This document shows positions 32,965 to 42,170 of a stretch of 64,000 nt of DNA, one piece after another. The DNA is from Pseudomonas fluorescens (GTDB lineage Bacteria; Pseudomonadota; Gammaproteobacteria; Pseudomonadales; Pseudomonadaceae). A program made the translations under genes and the position numbers. The notes under the pieces were generated by a model. That model saw only the letters and a program-made list of their open reading frames with translations, did no database searches and was not told the DNA's origin. Location: NCBI GenBank assembly GCA_902825215.1, contig LR782234.1:3410001-3474000 (forward strand), read 5' to 3'. Position 1 is the stretch's first letter; each line of letters begins with the position of its first letter.

Positions 32965-33345
32965 ATGGCCAACCAAGACATCACATTCACCCCCGATCCG
33001 GACGCCGACTCGATTTCTTCCGACGTAGCGACGTTCGGCGGGATCATGGTTTCCACCCAGATCCCGACCCGCGCCGACGGCAGCCTGGAGCTGGGCGATA
33101 TCACCACCCAGAGCGAATGCACCCTGCAAGCGCTGAAAGTCGCGCTGGAACGTGCCGGCAGTTCGATGGATCGGGTCATGCACCTGACCATCTACCTCAC
33201 CGACATGGCCGATCGTGCGGCATTCAACGAGGTGTACCAGCGCTTCTTCGCCAAGCCGTGGCCGGTACGTGCGGCGGTGGGCGTGGCGGCGCTGGCGGTT
33301 GAAGGGATGCGCGTGGAAGTCACGGCGATGGCGGCCAAGGCCTGA
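32965..33345 (+). CDS. RidA family protein
   Basis: A 126-residue member of the RidA/YjgF family, which hydrolyse reactive enamine/imine intermediates or have related deaminase roles. Family pattern: FGGIMVSTQIPTRADGSLE, QSECTLQALKVALERAGSSM, RVMHLTIYLTDMADRAAFNEVY and PVRAAVGVAALAVEGMRVEV. The canonical Arg of the RidA active site is in PVRAAVGV. AAGGGA precedes the ATG at 32965. A longer in-frame start at 32809 would place the conserved domain after an unrelated 50 residues and is rejected. A second RidA gene is at 41697. Confidence 0.88.
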   Translation: MANQDITFTPDPDADSISSDVATFGGIMVSTQIPTRADGSLELGDITTQSECTLQALKVALERAGSSMDRVMHLTIYLTDMADRAAFNEVYQRFFAKPWPVRAAVGVAALAVEGMRVEVTAMAAKA

Positions 33346-33402
33346 CCTGATTCCTGTAACACCCCACAACCCTGTGGGAGCCAGCAGGCTGCCTCTACAT
33401 CT

Positions 33403-33590
33403 GATCATTCCCACGCTCCGCGTGGGAATGATCGCAACGCCTGCGGCGCGTTCGCCGACTCCGAGCTGACCTCAGTCTGATCGTTCCCACGCTCTGCGTG
33501 GGAATGCAGCCCGGGACGCTCCGCGTCCCTTTCAAAGCCGAACGCGGAGCGTCAGTTGAGGCATTCCTTTGCTGCGCGTGGGAACGATCG
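33403..33590. repeat. Pseudomonas palindromic repeats ('TTCCCACGC...GTGGGAA')
   Basis: Two adjacent palindromic elements: GATCATTCCCACGC.. at 33403-33433, and a longer one at 33479-33590 that begins GATCGTTCCCACGCTCTGCG and ends GCGCGTGGGAACGATC, with an inner GGGACGCTCCGCGTCCC hairpin. The long one recurs at 43479-43580. They fill most of the gap 33346-33836, which has no gene. Confidence 0.85.
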
Positions 33591-33638
33591 CAATTCCTGC
33601 GTCGCGTTCGCCGATTCCGCGCTGACATCAGGCCCCTT

Positions 33639-33726
33639 GTGGGAGCCAGCCTGCTGGCGATAGCGGTCCTGCATTCAACATAGGTGGTGGCTGGACCGGC
33701 GCTTTCGCGAGCAGGCTCACTCCTAC
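33639..33726. repeat. REP pair (REPIN)
   Basis: Two inverted REP sequences: TGTGGGAGCCAGCCTGCTGG from 33639 and TTCGCGAGCAGGCTCACTCC from 33704 to 33726. Same family as the REPs at 37460 and 62190. Such pairs are moved by RAYT transposases elsewhere in Pseudomonas genomes; none is encoded here. Confidence 0.85.
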
Positions 33727-33836
33727 GGGGTTTGGGTGATCCTTAAGATCTGTGCCATCGGGCAGCACAGGCGTGCCGGCCGCGCGTTTCGCGGGTAGAA
33801 TGCGCGCCTAACCGTGACAGCCTGACTAAAAAAACT

Positions 33837-35825
33837 ATGTCCTTGCCCAAGCATCATCTGGAATTGCTCAGCCCTGCCCGCGACGTGGCTATCGCCCGTG
33901 AGGCGATCCTGCACGGCGCTGATGCCGTGTACATCGGCGGCCCGAGCTTCGGCGCGCGCCACAACGCCTGCAACGAAGTCAGCGAAATCGCCGAGCTGGT
34001 GGAATTCGCCCGGCGCTACCATGCACGCATTTTCACCACCATCAACACCATCCTGCATGACAACGAACTGGAGCCGGCGCGCAAGCTGATCCATCAGTTG
34101 TACGACGCCGGCGTCGACGCGCTGATCGTTCAGGACCTGGGCGTGATGGAGCTGGACATTCCACCGATCGAACTGCACGCCTCGACCCAGACCGACATCC
34201 GCACCCTGGAGCGGGCGAAGTTTCTCGATCAGGCCGGGTTCTCGCAACTGGTGCTGGCGCGCGAGCTGAACCTGCAGGAAATCCGCGCCATCGCCGATGA
34301 AACCGACGCTGCCATCGAGTTCTTCATCCACGGCGCGTTGTGCGTGGCCTTCTCCGGCCAGTGCAACATTTCCCACGCGCAGACCGGGCGCAGTGCCAAC
34401 CGTGGCGACTGCTCGCAGGCCTGCCGTCTGCCGTACACCCTCAAAGATGAAAAGGGTGGCGTGATCGCCTACGAAAAACACCTGCTGTCGATGAAAGACA
34501 ACAACCAGAGCGCCAACATCCGCGCGCTGGTCGAAGCCGGTGTGCGCTCGTTCAAGATCGAAGGCCGCTACAAGGACATGGGCTATGTGAAGAACATCAC
34601 CGCCTATTACCGCCAGCGCCTCGACGACGTACTGGAAGACCGCCCGGACCTGGCCCGCGCGTCCAGCGGCCGCACCGCGCACTTCTTCCTGCCCGATCCG
34701 GAAAAAACCTTCCATCGTGGCAGCACCGACTATTTCGTCACCGATCGCAAGATCGACATCGGCGCCTTCGACTCGCCAACCTTCACCGGTCTGCCGGTCG
34801 GTACGGTCGAAAAAGTCGGCAAGCGCGACATGCAGGTGGTCACTCATGAGCCGCTGTCCAACGGTGACGGCCTCAACGTACTGGTCAAACGCGAAGTGGT
34901 CGGTTTCCGCGCCAACATCGCCGAAGCCAAGGGCGAGTTCGAAGAAGACGGCGAAAAGCGCTACCGCTACCGCGTCGAGCCGAACGAAATGCCCGAAGGC
35001 CTGTTCAAGCTGCGCCCGAACCACCCGCTGAACCGCAACCTTGACCACAACTGGCAACAGGCGCTGCAAAAGACCTCTTCGGAACGTCGCGTGGCCCTGA
35101 GCTGGCTGGCGCGTCTGCGTGAAGAGCAGCTGGAAATCACCGCCACCAGCGAAGAAGGCATCAGCGCCAGCGTCACCCTGCCCGGTCCGTTCGGCGTGGC
35201 CAACAAGCCTGAGCAAGCCCTGGAACAGTTGCGCGATCTGCTCGGCCAGCTCGGTACCACCCAGTACCATGCCACCGACGTCAAGCTTGATGCGCCGCAG
35301 GCGTTCTTCATCCCCAACTCGCAGCTCAAAGCGCTGCGCCGGGAAGTGATCGAAGCCCTGACCGCCGCCCGCGTCGCTGCGCACCCGCGTGGCAGCCGCA
35401 AGGCCGAAACCAGCCCGCCGCCGGTGTACCCGGATTCGCACCTGACCTTCCTCGCCAACGTCTACAACCAGAAGGCGCGCGACTTCTACCACCGTCACGG
35501 CGTCAAGCTGATCGACGCGGCGTACGAAGCCCACGAAGAGCCGGGCGAAGTGCCGGTGATGATCACCAAACACTGCCTGCGCTTCTCCTTCAACCTGTGC
35601 CCGAAACAGGCCAAAGGCGTGACCGGCGTGCGCACCAAAGTCGCGCCGATGCAGTTGATCCACGGCGATGAAGTGCTGACGCTGAAGTTCGACTGCAAAC
35701 CGTGCGAGATGCACATCATCGGCAAGATGAAGGGCCACATCCTCAACCTGCCGCAACCGGGCAGCGTGGTCGGCCACATCAGCCCTGAAGACCTGCTGAA
35801 AACCATCCCGCGCGCACCGCACTGA
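33837..35825 (+). CDS. rlhA: 23S rRNA C2501 hydroxylation protein, U32 family
   Basis: A 662-residue U32-family protein that closely follows E. coli RlhA (YdcP), required for the ho5C2501 modification of 23S rRNA. Nearly identical stretches: HHLELLSPARDVAIAREAIL, GADAVYIGGPSFGARHNAC, IQELHASTQ-like IELHASTQTDIRTLE, ISHAQTGRSANRGDCSQACR (Fe-S or metal Cys region), RSFKIEGRYKDMGYVKNITA, and the C-terminal DCKPCEMHIIGKMKGHIL. Length matches the family (about 650). The ATG at 33837 starts MSLPKHHLELLSPARD. A shared terminator separates it from the convergent tRNA-Gln. Confidence 0.94.
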   Translation: MSLPKHHLELLSPARDVAIAREAILHGADAVYIGGPSFGARHNACNEVSEIAELVEFARRYHARIFTTINTILHDNELEPARKLIHQLYDAGVDALIVQDLGVMELDIPPIELHASTQTDIRTLERAKFLDQAGFSQLVLARELNLQEIRAIADETDAAIEFFIHGALCVAFSGQCNISHAQTGRSANRGDCSQACRLPYTLKDEKGGVIAYEKHLLSMKDNNQSANIRALVEAGVRSFKIEGRYKDMGYVKNITAYYRQRLDDVLEDRPDLARASSGRTAHFFLPDPEKTFHRGSTDYFVTDRKIDIGAFDSPTFTGLPVGTVEKVGKRDMQVVTHEPLSNGDGLNVLVKREVVGFRANIAEAKGEFEEDGEKRYRYRVEPNEMPEGLFKLRPNHPLNRNLDHNWQQALQKTSSERRVALSWLARLREEQLEITATSEEGISASVTLPGPFGVANKPEQALEQLRDLLGQLGTTQYHATDVKLDAPQAFFIPNSQLKALRREVIEALTAARVAAHPRGSRKAETSPPPVYPDSHLTFLANVYNQKARDFYHRHGVKLIDAAYEAHEEPGEVPVMITKHCLRFSFNLCPKQAKGVTGVRTKVAPMQLIHGDEVLTLKFDCKPCEMHIIGKMKGHILNLPQPGSVVGHISPEDLLKTIPRAPH

Positions 35826-35895
35826 GTGCCTAGGCCCGCGCGGTGCTTCGGCGCTGCGCAGGCCGGCCTTGCTGTGCTTGCCAAATCGCAGGCAT

Positions 35896-35933
35896 AAAAA
35901 AACGCCAACTTCTCGCGAAGTTGGCGTTTTTTC
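35896..35933. terminator. Bidirectional terminator between rlhA and tRNA-Gln
   Basis: AACGCCAACTT pairs with AAGTTGGCGTT around CTCGCG. It is flanked by A7 on the left and T6 on the right, so it works as an intrinsic terminator on both strands: for rlhA (plus) and the tRNA (minus). Confidence 0.92.
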
Positions 35934-35938
35934 GAATA

Positions 35939-36013
35939 TGGCAGGGGCGGCTGGATTCGAACCAACGCATGGCAGGATCAAAACCTGCTGCCTTACCGCT
36001 TGGCGACGCCCCT
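35939..36013 (-). tRNA. tRNA-Gln (anticodon UUG)
   Basis: A complete 75-nt tRNA on the minus strand with the CCA end encoded. Acceptor stem AGGGGCG/CGCCCCU, D arm GCCAAGCGGUAAGGC, anticodon arm GCAGG-UUUUGAU-CCUGC with anticodon UUG, and T arm GUUGG-UUCGAAU-CCAGC. It reads CAA glutamine codons. No integrase or displaced 3'-end repeat is seen nearby, so there is no sign of an island inserted here. Confidence 0.95.
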
Positions 36014-36330
36014 ACTGCTCTTTCCAGCGGCCCGTTGGGTTCGCTGTGAGAACGGGGCGCAATTTACCAACATTGTTTGGCTTTGGGAAGCCCGGCGTGA
36101 AATATTTTTTGTTTTAAAACAGCGACTTAATTTTTTGATCGGTAAACAGCCCGGCGCCGGGCACGTTCAGCCTCTGTGTATCACACTGTATACGTGTCCA
36201 ACGACGATACATCGCCTTGCAACAAGGCCCCGTTCCGACACAGCCCAGATACGTCCATCCGTTCAAATGCACTCACGGTTTCAAGGACTCACCCAGCGCC
36301 TTGACCCCACCCTGCACAGGAGACGTTCCC
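36014..36330. other. AT-rich intergenic region upstream of tRNA and hydrolase
   Basis: 317 bases without a gene. It must hold the tRNA promoter (minus) and that of the hydrolase gene (plus). An AT-rich block (AAATATTTTTTGTTTTAAAA near 36109) is conspicuous against the GC-rich surroundings. GTGTATCACACTGTATAC and GATACATC further right (36176-36213) resemble partial palindromes. No definite promoter assigned. Confidence 0.5.
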
Positions 36331-37359
36331 ATGAAAAAGGCACTGCACCTCGGTAAAACCGCATTTGGCTTGTCGATCCTGGCGCTGTCGCTGCTCGGCA
36401 CCGTTGCCAGCGTTCAGGCACAAACTGCCGAACCGGCTGCGGTCAGCTATTCCGCGCCCTCGCCCTTCGGCCCGCTGAAACATGTGAAGGCCGGCGTGCT
36501 CGACGTCGCCTATGCGGAAACCGGCCCGGCCAACGGCCCGGTGGTGATCCTGTTGCACGGCTGGCCTTACGACATTCACAGCTACGACGAAGTCGCGCCG
36601 CTGCTGGCCGCCAAGGGTTACCGGGTGCTGATGCCCTATGCACGCGGTTACGGCGACACCCGGTTCCTGTCCAAAGACACCCTGCGCAACGGCCAACCGG
36701 CGGCGCTGGCCAGTGACGTCATCGATTTCATGGACGCGCTGAAGATCAAGCAAGCGGTACTGGGCGGTTACGACTGGGGCGCACGTTCGGCGGACATTGT
36801 CGCGGCGCTGTGGCCGGAACGCGTCAAGGCGCTGGTGGCGGTCAGCGGTTACCTGATCGGCAATCAGGCCGCCGGGCAAAACCCTTTGCCGCCGAAAGCC
36901 GAACTGCAGTGGTGGTACCAGTTCTACTTTGCTACGGAGCGTGGTCGCGCCGGGTATGCGAAAAACACCCATGACTTCGCCAAGCTGATCTGGCAAACCG
37001 CCTCGCCACAATGGAAATTCGACGACGCGACCTTCGATCGCAGCGCCAAGGCCTTGCAGAATCCCGATCACGTCGAGATCACCGTGTTCAACTACCGCTG
37101 GCGCCTGGGCCTGGTGCAGGGCGAAGCGCAATACGCGGCGCTGGAGCAGAAACTCGCCACCGCGCCGTCGATCAGCGTGCCGACCATCACCCTGGAAGGC
37201 GACGCCAACGGCGCACCGCACCCGGCACCGGAGGATTACGCCAAGCGCTTCACCGGTAAATACCAGTTCCGCTTGATCAGTGGCGGCATCGGGCACAACT
37301 TGCCGCAGGAAGATCCGAAGGCGTTTGCGCAGGCTGTCATCGATGCCGATCATCTGTAG
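36331..37359 (+). CDS. Exported alpha/beta hydrolase, epoxide hydrolase-like
   Basis: A 342-residue alpha/beta hydrolase with an N-terminal signal peptide (about residues 1-30, ending SVQAQ), so probably periplasmic. The oxyanion motif HGWP and the nucleophile elbow GGYDWGARS place an Asp, not Ser, as nucleophile, as in epoxide hydrolases and haloalkane dehalogenases. The catalytic His is in GGIGHNLPQEDP. The cap-domain Tyr residues of epoxide hydrolases may lie in WWYQFYF. AGGAGA precedes the ATG. The substrate is not known; nothing nearby suggests one. Confidence 0.87.
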   Translation: MKKALHLGKTAFGLSILALSLLGTVASVQAQTAEPAAVSYSAPSPFGPLKHVKAGVLDVAYAETGPANGPVVILLHGWPYDIHSYDEVAPLLAAKGYRVLMPYARGYGDTRFLSKDTLRNGQPAALASDVIDFMDALKIKQAVLGGYDWGARSADIVAALWPERVKALVAVSGYLIGNQAAGQNPLPPKAELQWWYQFYFATERGRAGYAKNTHDFAKLIWQTASPQWKFDDATFDRSAKALQNPDHVEITVFNYRWRLGLVQGEAQYAALEQKLATAPSISVPTITLEGDANGAPHPAPEDYAKRFTGKYQFRLISGGIGHNLPQEDPKAFAQAVIDADHL

Positions 37360-37364
37360 AAATA

Positions 37365-37396
37365 AAAAAGCAGTCAGCCGCAAAGGCTGACTGCTT
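37365..37396 (-). terminator. Terminator for DUF6124 operon / hydrolase
   Basis: AAGCAGTCAGCC pairs with GGCTGACTGCTT around GCAAA. On the minus strand it is followed by TTTTTTATTT, so it terminates transcripts coming from the DUF6124 genes. On the plus strand it sits just after the hydrolase stop but without a U-tract. Confidence 0.8.
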
Positions 37397-37459
37397 GATT
37401 GGTTAAATGGTGCGATCGAGGCTCGAGAGATTGCAGATTCTTCGCCTGAACTAACGTCG

Positions 37460-37522
37460 TCGCGAGCAGGCTCACTCCTACATTTGAAATGCGCTCCCCT
37501 GTAGGAGTGAGCCTGCTCGCGA
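37460..37522. repeat. REPIN: perfect inverted REP pair
   Basis: TCGCGAGCAGGCTCACTCCT and onward (37460-37481) is the exact complement of the sequence at 37501-37522 beginning GTAGGAGTGAGCCTGC. 22-base arms, 19-base spacer. It lies downstream of the DUF6124 genes. Confidence 0.9.
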
Positions 37523-37565
37523 TGACGCCTGTCCAGACACCCTCAAGCCCGACTAACGGGCGCGA

Positions 37566-37922
37566 TCAATCGGTTGGCACAACAAGATCCAACGCCTTGT
37601 TCACTGCAAGCTCTCCCAACATCACCACCTGGGCAATGCCCAGCAAGGTCTGGCGGTTCGAGCCCTCCAATTCCCCCGCAAAATTGCCCAGCATGACCGT
37701 GGCGGACGCCAGGGAACCGCTGGCATTGGTCAGCAACGTCTCGGCGTCCGATTGCGGGTTGACCATGAACAGCGGGCTGGGCGTATAAGGCGTGGCCATG
37801 ATCGCGGCGGGCAACAGGTAATGGTCAAGCGCACGCTCCGCCGCTTCGTGGAGCTTTCGCGAGTGGGGGGATGCATACGGCGAGGCCGGGTCAGTGAGCG
37901 GTGCTTCGGGTGGCTTGGGCAT
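37566..37922 (-). CDS. DUF6124 family protein (second of tandem pair)
   Basis: A 118-residue protein of a Pseudomonas-restricted family. It parallels its neighbour: MPKPPEAPLTDPASPY against MFKVTPNPPDTDPIPYD, HEAAERALDHYL against KDAADRAINFYL, LFMVNPQSDAETLLTNASGS against IYLIDPTVDNETLLVEATET, and VVMLGELAVNKALD against VIMLSELTVNRVLD. This alignment fixes the start at 37922 rather than at the GTG of 37976, although that GTG overlaps the upstream stop (GTGA). Function unknown. Confidence 0.85.
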   Translation of the reverse strand: MPKPPEAPLTDPASPYASPHSRKLHEAAERALDHYLLPAAIMATPYTPSPLFMVNPQSDAETLLTNASGSLASATVMLGNFAGELEGSNRQTLLGIAQVVMLGELAVNKALDLVVPTD

Positions 37923-37972
37923 CAGCTGCAACTCCAGACAGGAACCCGTTGAGGCTCGTTGACAGATGATCG

Positions 37973-38347
37973 TCACTGCGACGGGTTCGGCAAGCGCTGA
38001 TTATCCAGCACGCGGTTTACCGTCAGCTCGCTGAGCATGATCACCTGTCGCAGGATGAGCATTTTTTTGCGCTGGGAACTGTCAATCGAATCAGCGAGTT
38101 CCCCGGCCATGTCACTGGCCGAAGACAAGGTTTCAGTCGCCTCGACGAGCAGCGTTTCGTTATCCACGGTGGGGTCAATGAGGTAGATCTTGCCGGTATT
38201 GCGCGTGGGTATCGAAAGCTTGTGCGCCCCGGGACTGAGGTAGAAGTTGATGGCGCGATCGGCGGCGTCTTTGATGTTCTGAGGTTCGAGCGCGGCGTCG
38301 TAGGGGATTGGATCGGTGTCTGGCGGGTTGGGCGTAACTTTGAACAT
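37973..38347 (-). CDS. DUF6124 family protein (first of tandem pair)
   Basis: A 124-residue soluble protein with the typical MFKVTPNPPDTDPIPYDAAL start, an alpha-helical central part (NIKDAADRAINFYLSPG) and the shared IDPTVDNETLLVEATETLSS block. It is the upstream member of a tandem duplication. No enzymatic motif is seen. The start at 38347 agrees with the paralogue. The two genes share a minus-strand transcript ending at the terminator near 37365. Confidence 0.85.
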   Translation of the reverse strand: MFKVTPNPPDTDPIPYDAALEPQNIKDAADRAINFYLSPGAHKLSIPTRNTGKIYLIDPTVDNETLLVEATETLSSASDMAGELADSIDSSQRKKMLILRQVIMLSELTVNRVLDNQRLPNPSQ

Positions 38348-38861
38348 GGCTAATTCCAAATCAGGGCTGCGACCGATCTCTACTAAAAGAAGGGTGGCAG
38401 CTGTGCGCAGGTTAGTAGACCGGTGGAATTAGCAAAACCGGCGCGCCCGAGAGCGCCCTGCGCACAACCGCCATCAAGTGCAGGTATGGACCTACCTGAC
38501 TGATGGGCTTATGCGCCGCTAATACCAAACGGGCTACTAAACCCGACCACTGATGGGCAGTGGCAGGTCAACAATAGAGTCCGGGGCTAAAGCGCACAAG
38601 CCGGCGGATTCTGGCGTACGCGTAGGCAACGACGCAAGGAGTTGTAGCCGTAATGGCGTTACAACAGGTGTAACTTAAACGGGCGTACGCAGGGATGTTT
38701 AAGCACGGCAAAACCCCTGAATTGCTCACGATTGGCTGGAGTGACGGTGCGTCGACCTTTACCGCCTCAACTTACCGTTCCGTCTGTCGCAGGTTTTGAA
38801 CCAGATCGGGCCGATGGCGTCTGAGTACATGCGGTATTACCCGCCCCTTACGGACACTATC
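38348..38861. other. 514-bp gap with small hairpins, no gene seen
   Basis: Long intergenic region between the DUF6124 genes and the glycine-rich protein gene. Short hairpins can be drawn: CCACTG-ATGGG-CAGTGG near 38549, and GTTGTAGCC/GGC..TACAAC at 38641-38665. CGTACGC appears twice (near 38615 and 38685). A small RNA is possible, but there is no clear terminator, so I make no call. Confidence 0.5.
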
Positions 38862-39344
<483 letters not shown>

Positions 39345-39371
39345 TCGGTTAGAAATCCAGCATGGATAAAT

Positions 39372-39399
39372 AAGGGCGCCTGATGAGGCGCCCTTTTTT
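39372..39399 (+). terminator. Terminator after glycine-rich gene
   Basis: GGGCGCC (39374-39380) pairs with GGCGCCC (39387-39393) around TGATGA, preceded by AA and followed by TTTTTT. A typical intrinsic terminator 27 bases after the stop. Confidence 0.92.
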
Positions 39400-39484
39400 G
39401 CGTTTGGTTTTCGCGTTGAAGGCGTTATTGGATGTCTTCGCTGGGGTAGCTGTTGCCAGGCGCTTTGCGGAGTATCAGTGAGAG

Positions 39485-39560
39485 CGCCCTCACCCTAGCC
39501 CTCTCCCAGAGGGAGAGGGGACTGATCGGGGTGTTTGGGAGAGATACGCCGACTTGGAAT
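39485..39560. repeat. Half MITE-like element
   Basis: One end of the palindromic element only (GCCCTCACCCTAGCCC, then GAGGGAGAGGGGACTGATCG and part of the interior). The opposite terminus is missing before the AraC gene end at 39594, so this is a truncated copy. Confidence 0.8.
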
Positions 39561-39593
39561 ACCAAGGTGAACTCAGGTTGGTGGAGGCTTGGG

Positions 39594-40574
39594 TTATTTG
39601 ACCAAGCGCTTCTCTTTGGAAGGCCGATACCCGAAATAGGCGCTGTAGCACTTGCTGAAATGACTCGGTGAGACGAACCCGCAGGCCACCAGCACTTCCA
39701 CTTGTGAAAGCTCGGTGTGTTGCAGCAGGCGGCGGGCTTCGGTGATGCGCAGTTCCAGGTAGTAGCGCTGCGGCGTGGTGCCCAGTTGCTCCTTGAACAG
39801 GCGCTCCAGCTGCCGGCGAGAACGTCCGGCGTACACCGCCAGTTGCTCCAGCTCCAGCGGCTCTTCCAGGTTGGCGTCCATCAGCTTGACCACTTCACGC
39901 AACGGCGCGCTGACGCAGAGGTTTTCGTCCGGTTTGATCCGCCGGTAGCGTGACTCTTCGAAAGCCAGGATGTCCTCGACACCTTCGACCAGTGCCTTGC
40001 CGTGCAGGCTCTTGATCCAGTCCAGCGCCATGTGGAAAGCCCCCGACGGGCTCGACGCGGTGAGGCGGTCGCGGTCGATCACATAAGGCTCGCTGCTGAC
40101 GTGAGTAGCCTTGGCGATTTCGGTCAGCGCCGGGCGATGTTCCGGGTGGATAGCGCAGCGATAGCCGTCGAGCAGTCCGGCGCGACCGAGGAACCACGAA
40201 CCGTTCCACAACCCGGCCAGACTGATGCCCCGCTCCGCCGCCAGTTTGAGTAAATGCACGAACCCATCGCTAGCCCGCAGCTCGGTGCGATAACCACCGC
40301 ACACCACCAGCAGATCCAGCTCCTCGAGCGCGGCTGCGTCGAAGCGCGCATCAGGGCGAATGACCAGCCCCAGGTCGCTGATGACTTCGCCCTCGCCCAG
40401 CCCGAAGGTGCGCGAAGAAAACAGTCCGGGGCGCAACAGATTGGTGGTCACCACGGCGTCCAGCGTTTGCGTGAAGGCCGGCAGTGAGAAGTGTTCGAGC
40501 AGCAGAAAACCGGTGCGCGTCAGCGGCGCGCTATCGCTGTGTTCATTCAGATAGCGGAGGTTTTTGCCCTTCAT
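39594..40574 (-). CDS. GlxA-type AraC regulator (DJ-1/PfpI-like domain)
   Basis: A regulator of about 326 residues with an N-terminal class I glutamine-amidotransferase-like domain (GFLLLEHFSLPAFTQTLDAV, DLLVVCGGYRTEL, LAGLWNGSWFLGRAGLLDGY) and a C-terminal AraC double helix-turn-helix (LEQLAVYAGRSRRQLERLFK, VEVLVACGFVSPSHFSKCYS). The architecture is that of GbdR, SouR and ArgR-like activators of amine or amino-acid catabolism. The nucleophile Cys of true amidotransferases is Trp-Asn here (LWNGSW), so it is not catalytic. The start is uncertain: the ATG at 40574 has GGAGG too close, and 40616 is also in frame. The target is not known. Confidence 0.85.
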   Translation of the reverse strand: MKGKNLRYLNEHSDSAPLTRTGFLLLEHFSLPAFTQTLDAVVTTNLLRPGLFSSRTFGLGEGEVISDLGLVIRPDARFDAAALEELDLLVVCGGYRTELRASDGFVHLLKLAAERGISLAGLWNGSWFLGRAGLLDGYRCAIHPEHRPALTEIAKATHVSSEPYVIDRDRLTASSPSGAFHMALDWIKSLHGKALVEGVEDILAFEESRYRRIKPDENLCVSAPLREVVKLMDANLEEPLELEQLAVYAGRSRRQLERLFKEQLGTTPQRYYLELRITEARRLLQHTELSQVEVLVACGFVSPSHFSKCYSAYFGYRPSKEKRLVK

Positions 40575-40675
40575 GCCTCCGCTGAATTGGCGTCGTTCGG
40601 TCAAGTTGCAATCCATCGGTCATGTTGTTGTGCGCCGATAGTTGGCCGGAACCGGTGAAGAGTCAATCGGGCTGT

Positions 40676-41581
40676 TCACGTAGACGTATTGCCGACAACC
40701 TCGACCACCCAATCAATGAACACACGCAGTTTCAGACTGACATGCCGGTTAGGCGGATACGCCAGGTAAAGCGGCATCGGCTCAAGCTGCCAATCCCCGA
40801 ACAGCGGCACCAGTTCGCCCCGCGCTTCGTGGGCAGCGGACATGTATTTGGGCAACCACAACACGCCCATCCCGGCCAAGCCCGCGGCGAGATAGGCGTT
40901 GCCATCGTCGACCGCCAGAACATGGCGTCCTCTGATTTGCAGATGTTCCTGAGCGTTGTGCAAGGCATACGGCACCGGTTTACCGGTGCGTGCCCAGAGA
41001 AACCCGACCACGCGATGATGCGAATCTTCCAGTTCTCGAGGATGCACTGGCGTGCCTTCACGGGCCAGATAGGCCGGTGCGGCAAATACACCCAGCTGCA
41101 AGTCGGCCAACTTGCGTGCCATCAACGACAGGTCCAGCAGTTCGCCCCCGCGCACCACGCAATCGACGTTCTCATCGATGATGTCAACGATGCGGTCGCT
41201 GACCCCCATATCGATCTGAATGTCCGGATACCGCGCATGGAACTCCGGCAGTGCCGGCACCAGAATATGCCGCGCAAACGGGCTCGGCACATCGATACGC
41301 AATCGCCCTGACGGCACCGCCGCCACGCCCGGCAGGCTGGTTTCGGCATCATCGAGGTCGGCCAAGAGCTTGACCACTCGCTGGTAATAAGCCGCGCCAT
41401 CAGCGGTGACGTTGACCTTGCGCGTGGTGCGGTTGAGCAGTTTGACCCGCAAACGTGCCTCCAGCTGTTGTACCAACTGGGTCACGGTGGTTTTGCTCAT
41501 GTGCAGGGTTTCTGCCGCTTTGGTGAAGCTCCCCGCCTCGACCACCCGGGCGAAGGCCTGCATTGCGTCAAAACGGTCCAA
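40676..41581 (-). CDS. LysR-family transcriptional regulator
   Basis: A 301-residue LysR regulator with helix-turn-helix GSFTKAAETLHMSKTTVTQL and QLEARLRVKLLNRTTRKVNV, followed by the effector-binding domain. The TTG at 41581 gives the canonical start LDRFDAMQAFARVVEAGSFT, with GAGG about 10 bases upstream; longer ATG-started versions are not in keeping with the family. It is divergent from the RidA gene at 41697, about 115 bases away, which is the usual position of a LysR target. Confidence 0.88.
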   Translation of the reverse strand: MDRFDAMQAFARVVEAGSFTKAAETLHMSKTTVTQLVQQLEARLRVKLLNRTTRKVNVTADGAAYYQRVVKLLADLDDAETSLPGVAAVPSGRLRIDVPSPFARHILVPALPEFHARYPDIQIDMGVSDRIVDIIDENVDCVVRGGELLDLSLMARKLADLQLGVFAAPAYLAREGTPVHPRELEDSHHRVVGFLWARTGKPVPYALHNAQEHLQIRGRHVLAVDDGNAYLAAGLAGMGVLWLPKYMSAAHEARGELVPLFGDWQLEPMPLYLAYPPNRHVSLKLRVFIDWVVEVVGNTST

Positions 41582-41696
41582 GGTGCACGCCTCGATTGTT
41601 TGGGATTTGCAAACAGTGAACGCCAAGCTTGCGCGTTTATCGGCTCGCTGCAAATACCTAAAGTGGCGTCATCAACTCACTGATGGAGACACCCCC

Positions 41697-42098
41697 ATGA
41701 CTCAGCGCGACGTTGTTTTCCCACCGACCCGCCGCACGCTTTACGAGCGCCACCGCTATTCGCCGGCGATTCGCTCGAACGGTTTCCTGTTTGTGTCCGG
41801 GCAAGTCGGCAGCACCGAGGACGGCACGCCCGAGCCGGACCTGAAGAATCAGGTGCGTCAGGCGTTCCATAACCTCAACGCGATCCTGGATGAGGCCGGT
41901 GCCAGCTTCGAGAATGTCGTCGACGTGACGATTTTCATCGTTGATCCACAGTCGAAATTCGAAACGATCTGGAACGTCGTGCTGACCGAATTCTGGGGTG
42001 ATGCACCGCACCCAACGGTGACTGCCGTGGGCGTGACCTGGCTGTACGGGTTCGATTTCGAGATCAAGGTGATCGCCCGGTTGCCGGAAACTGCCTGA
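41697..42098 (+). CDS. RidA family protein
   Basis: A 133-residue RidA/YjgF-like protein: YSPAIRSNGFLFVSGQVGST, KNQVRQAFHNLNAILDEAGA, VVDVTIFIVDP and HPTVTAVGVTWLYGFDFEIK. The canonical Arg of RidA is replaced (HPTVTAVG), so it belongs to a side branch of the family and may not be an imine deaminase. GGAGACACCCCC precedes the ATG. Divergent from a LysR regulator that may control it (inference from position). Confidence 0.87.
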   Translation: MTQRDVVFPPTRRTLYERHRYSPAIRSNGFLFVSGQVGSTEDGTPEPDLKNQVRQAFHNLNAILDEAGASFENVVDVTIFIVDPQSKFETIWNVVLTEFWGDAPHPTVTAVGVTWLYGFDFEIKVIARLPETA

Positions 42099-42170
42099 TC
42101 GTCAGGTCGATTTGCCGCAGGGGCCGCTAGTCTTCAGACTGTCGGCCCCTGCTCCTTTCTGACCATCGCC

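Noticed and set aside
35939..36330. Possible genomic island at tRNA-Gln
   Set aside because: No integrase, no duplicated tRNA 3' end, and the neighbouring genes look like normal chromosomal genes.
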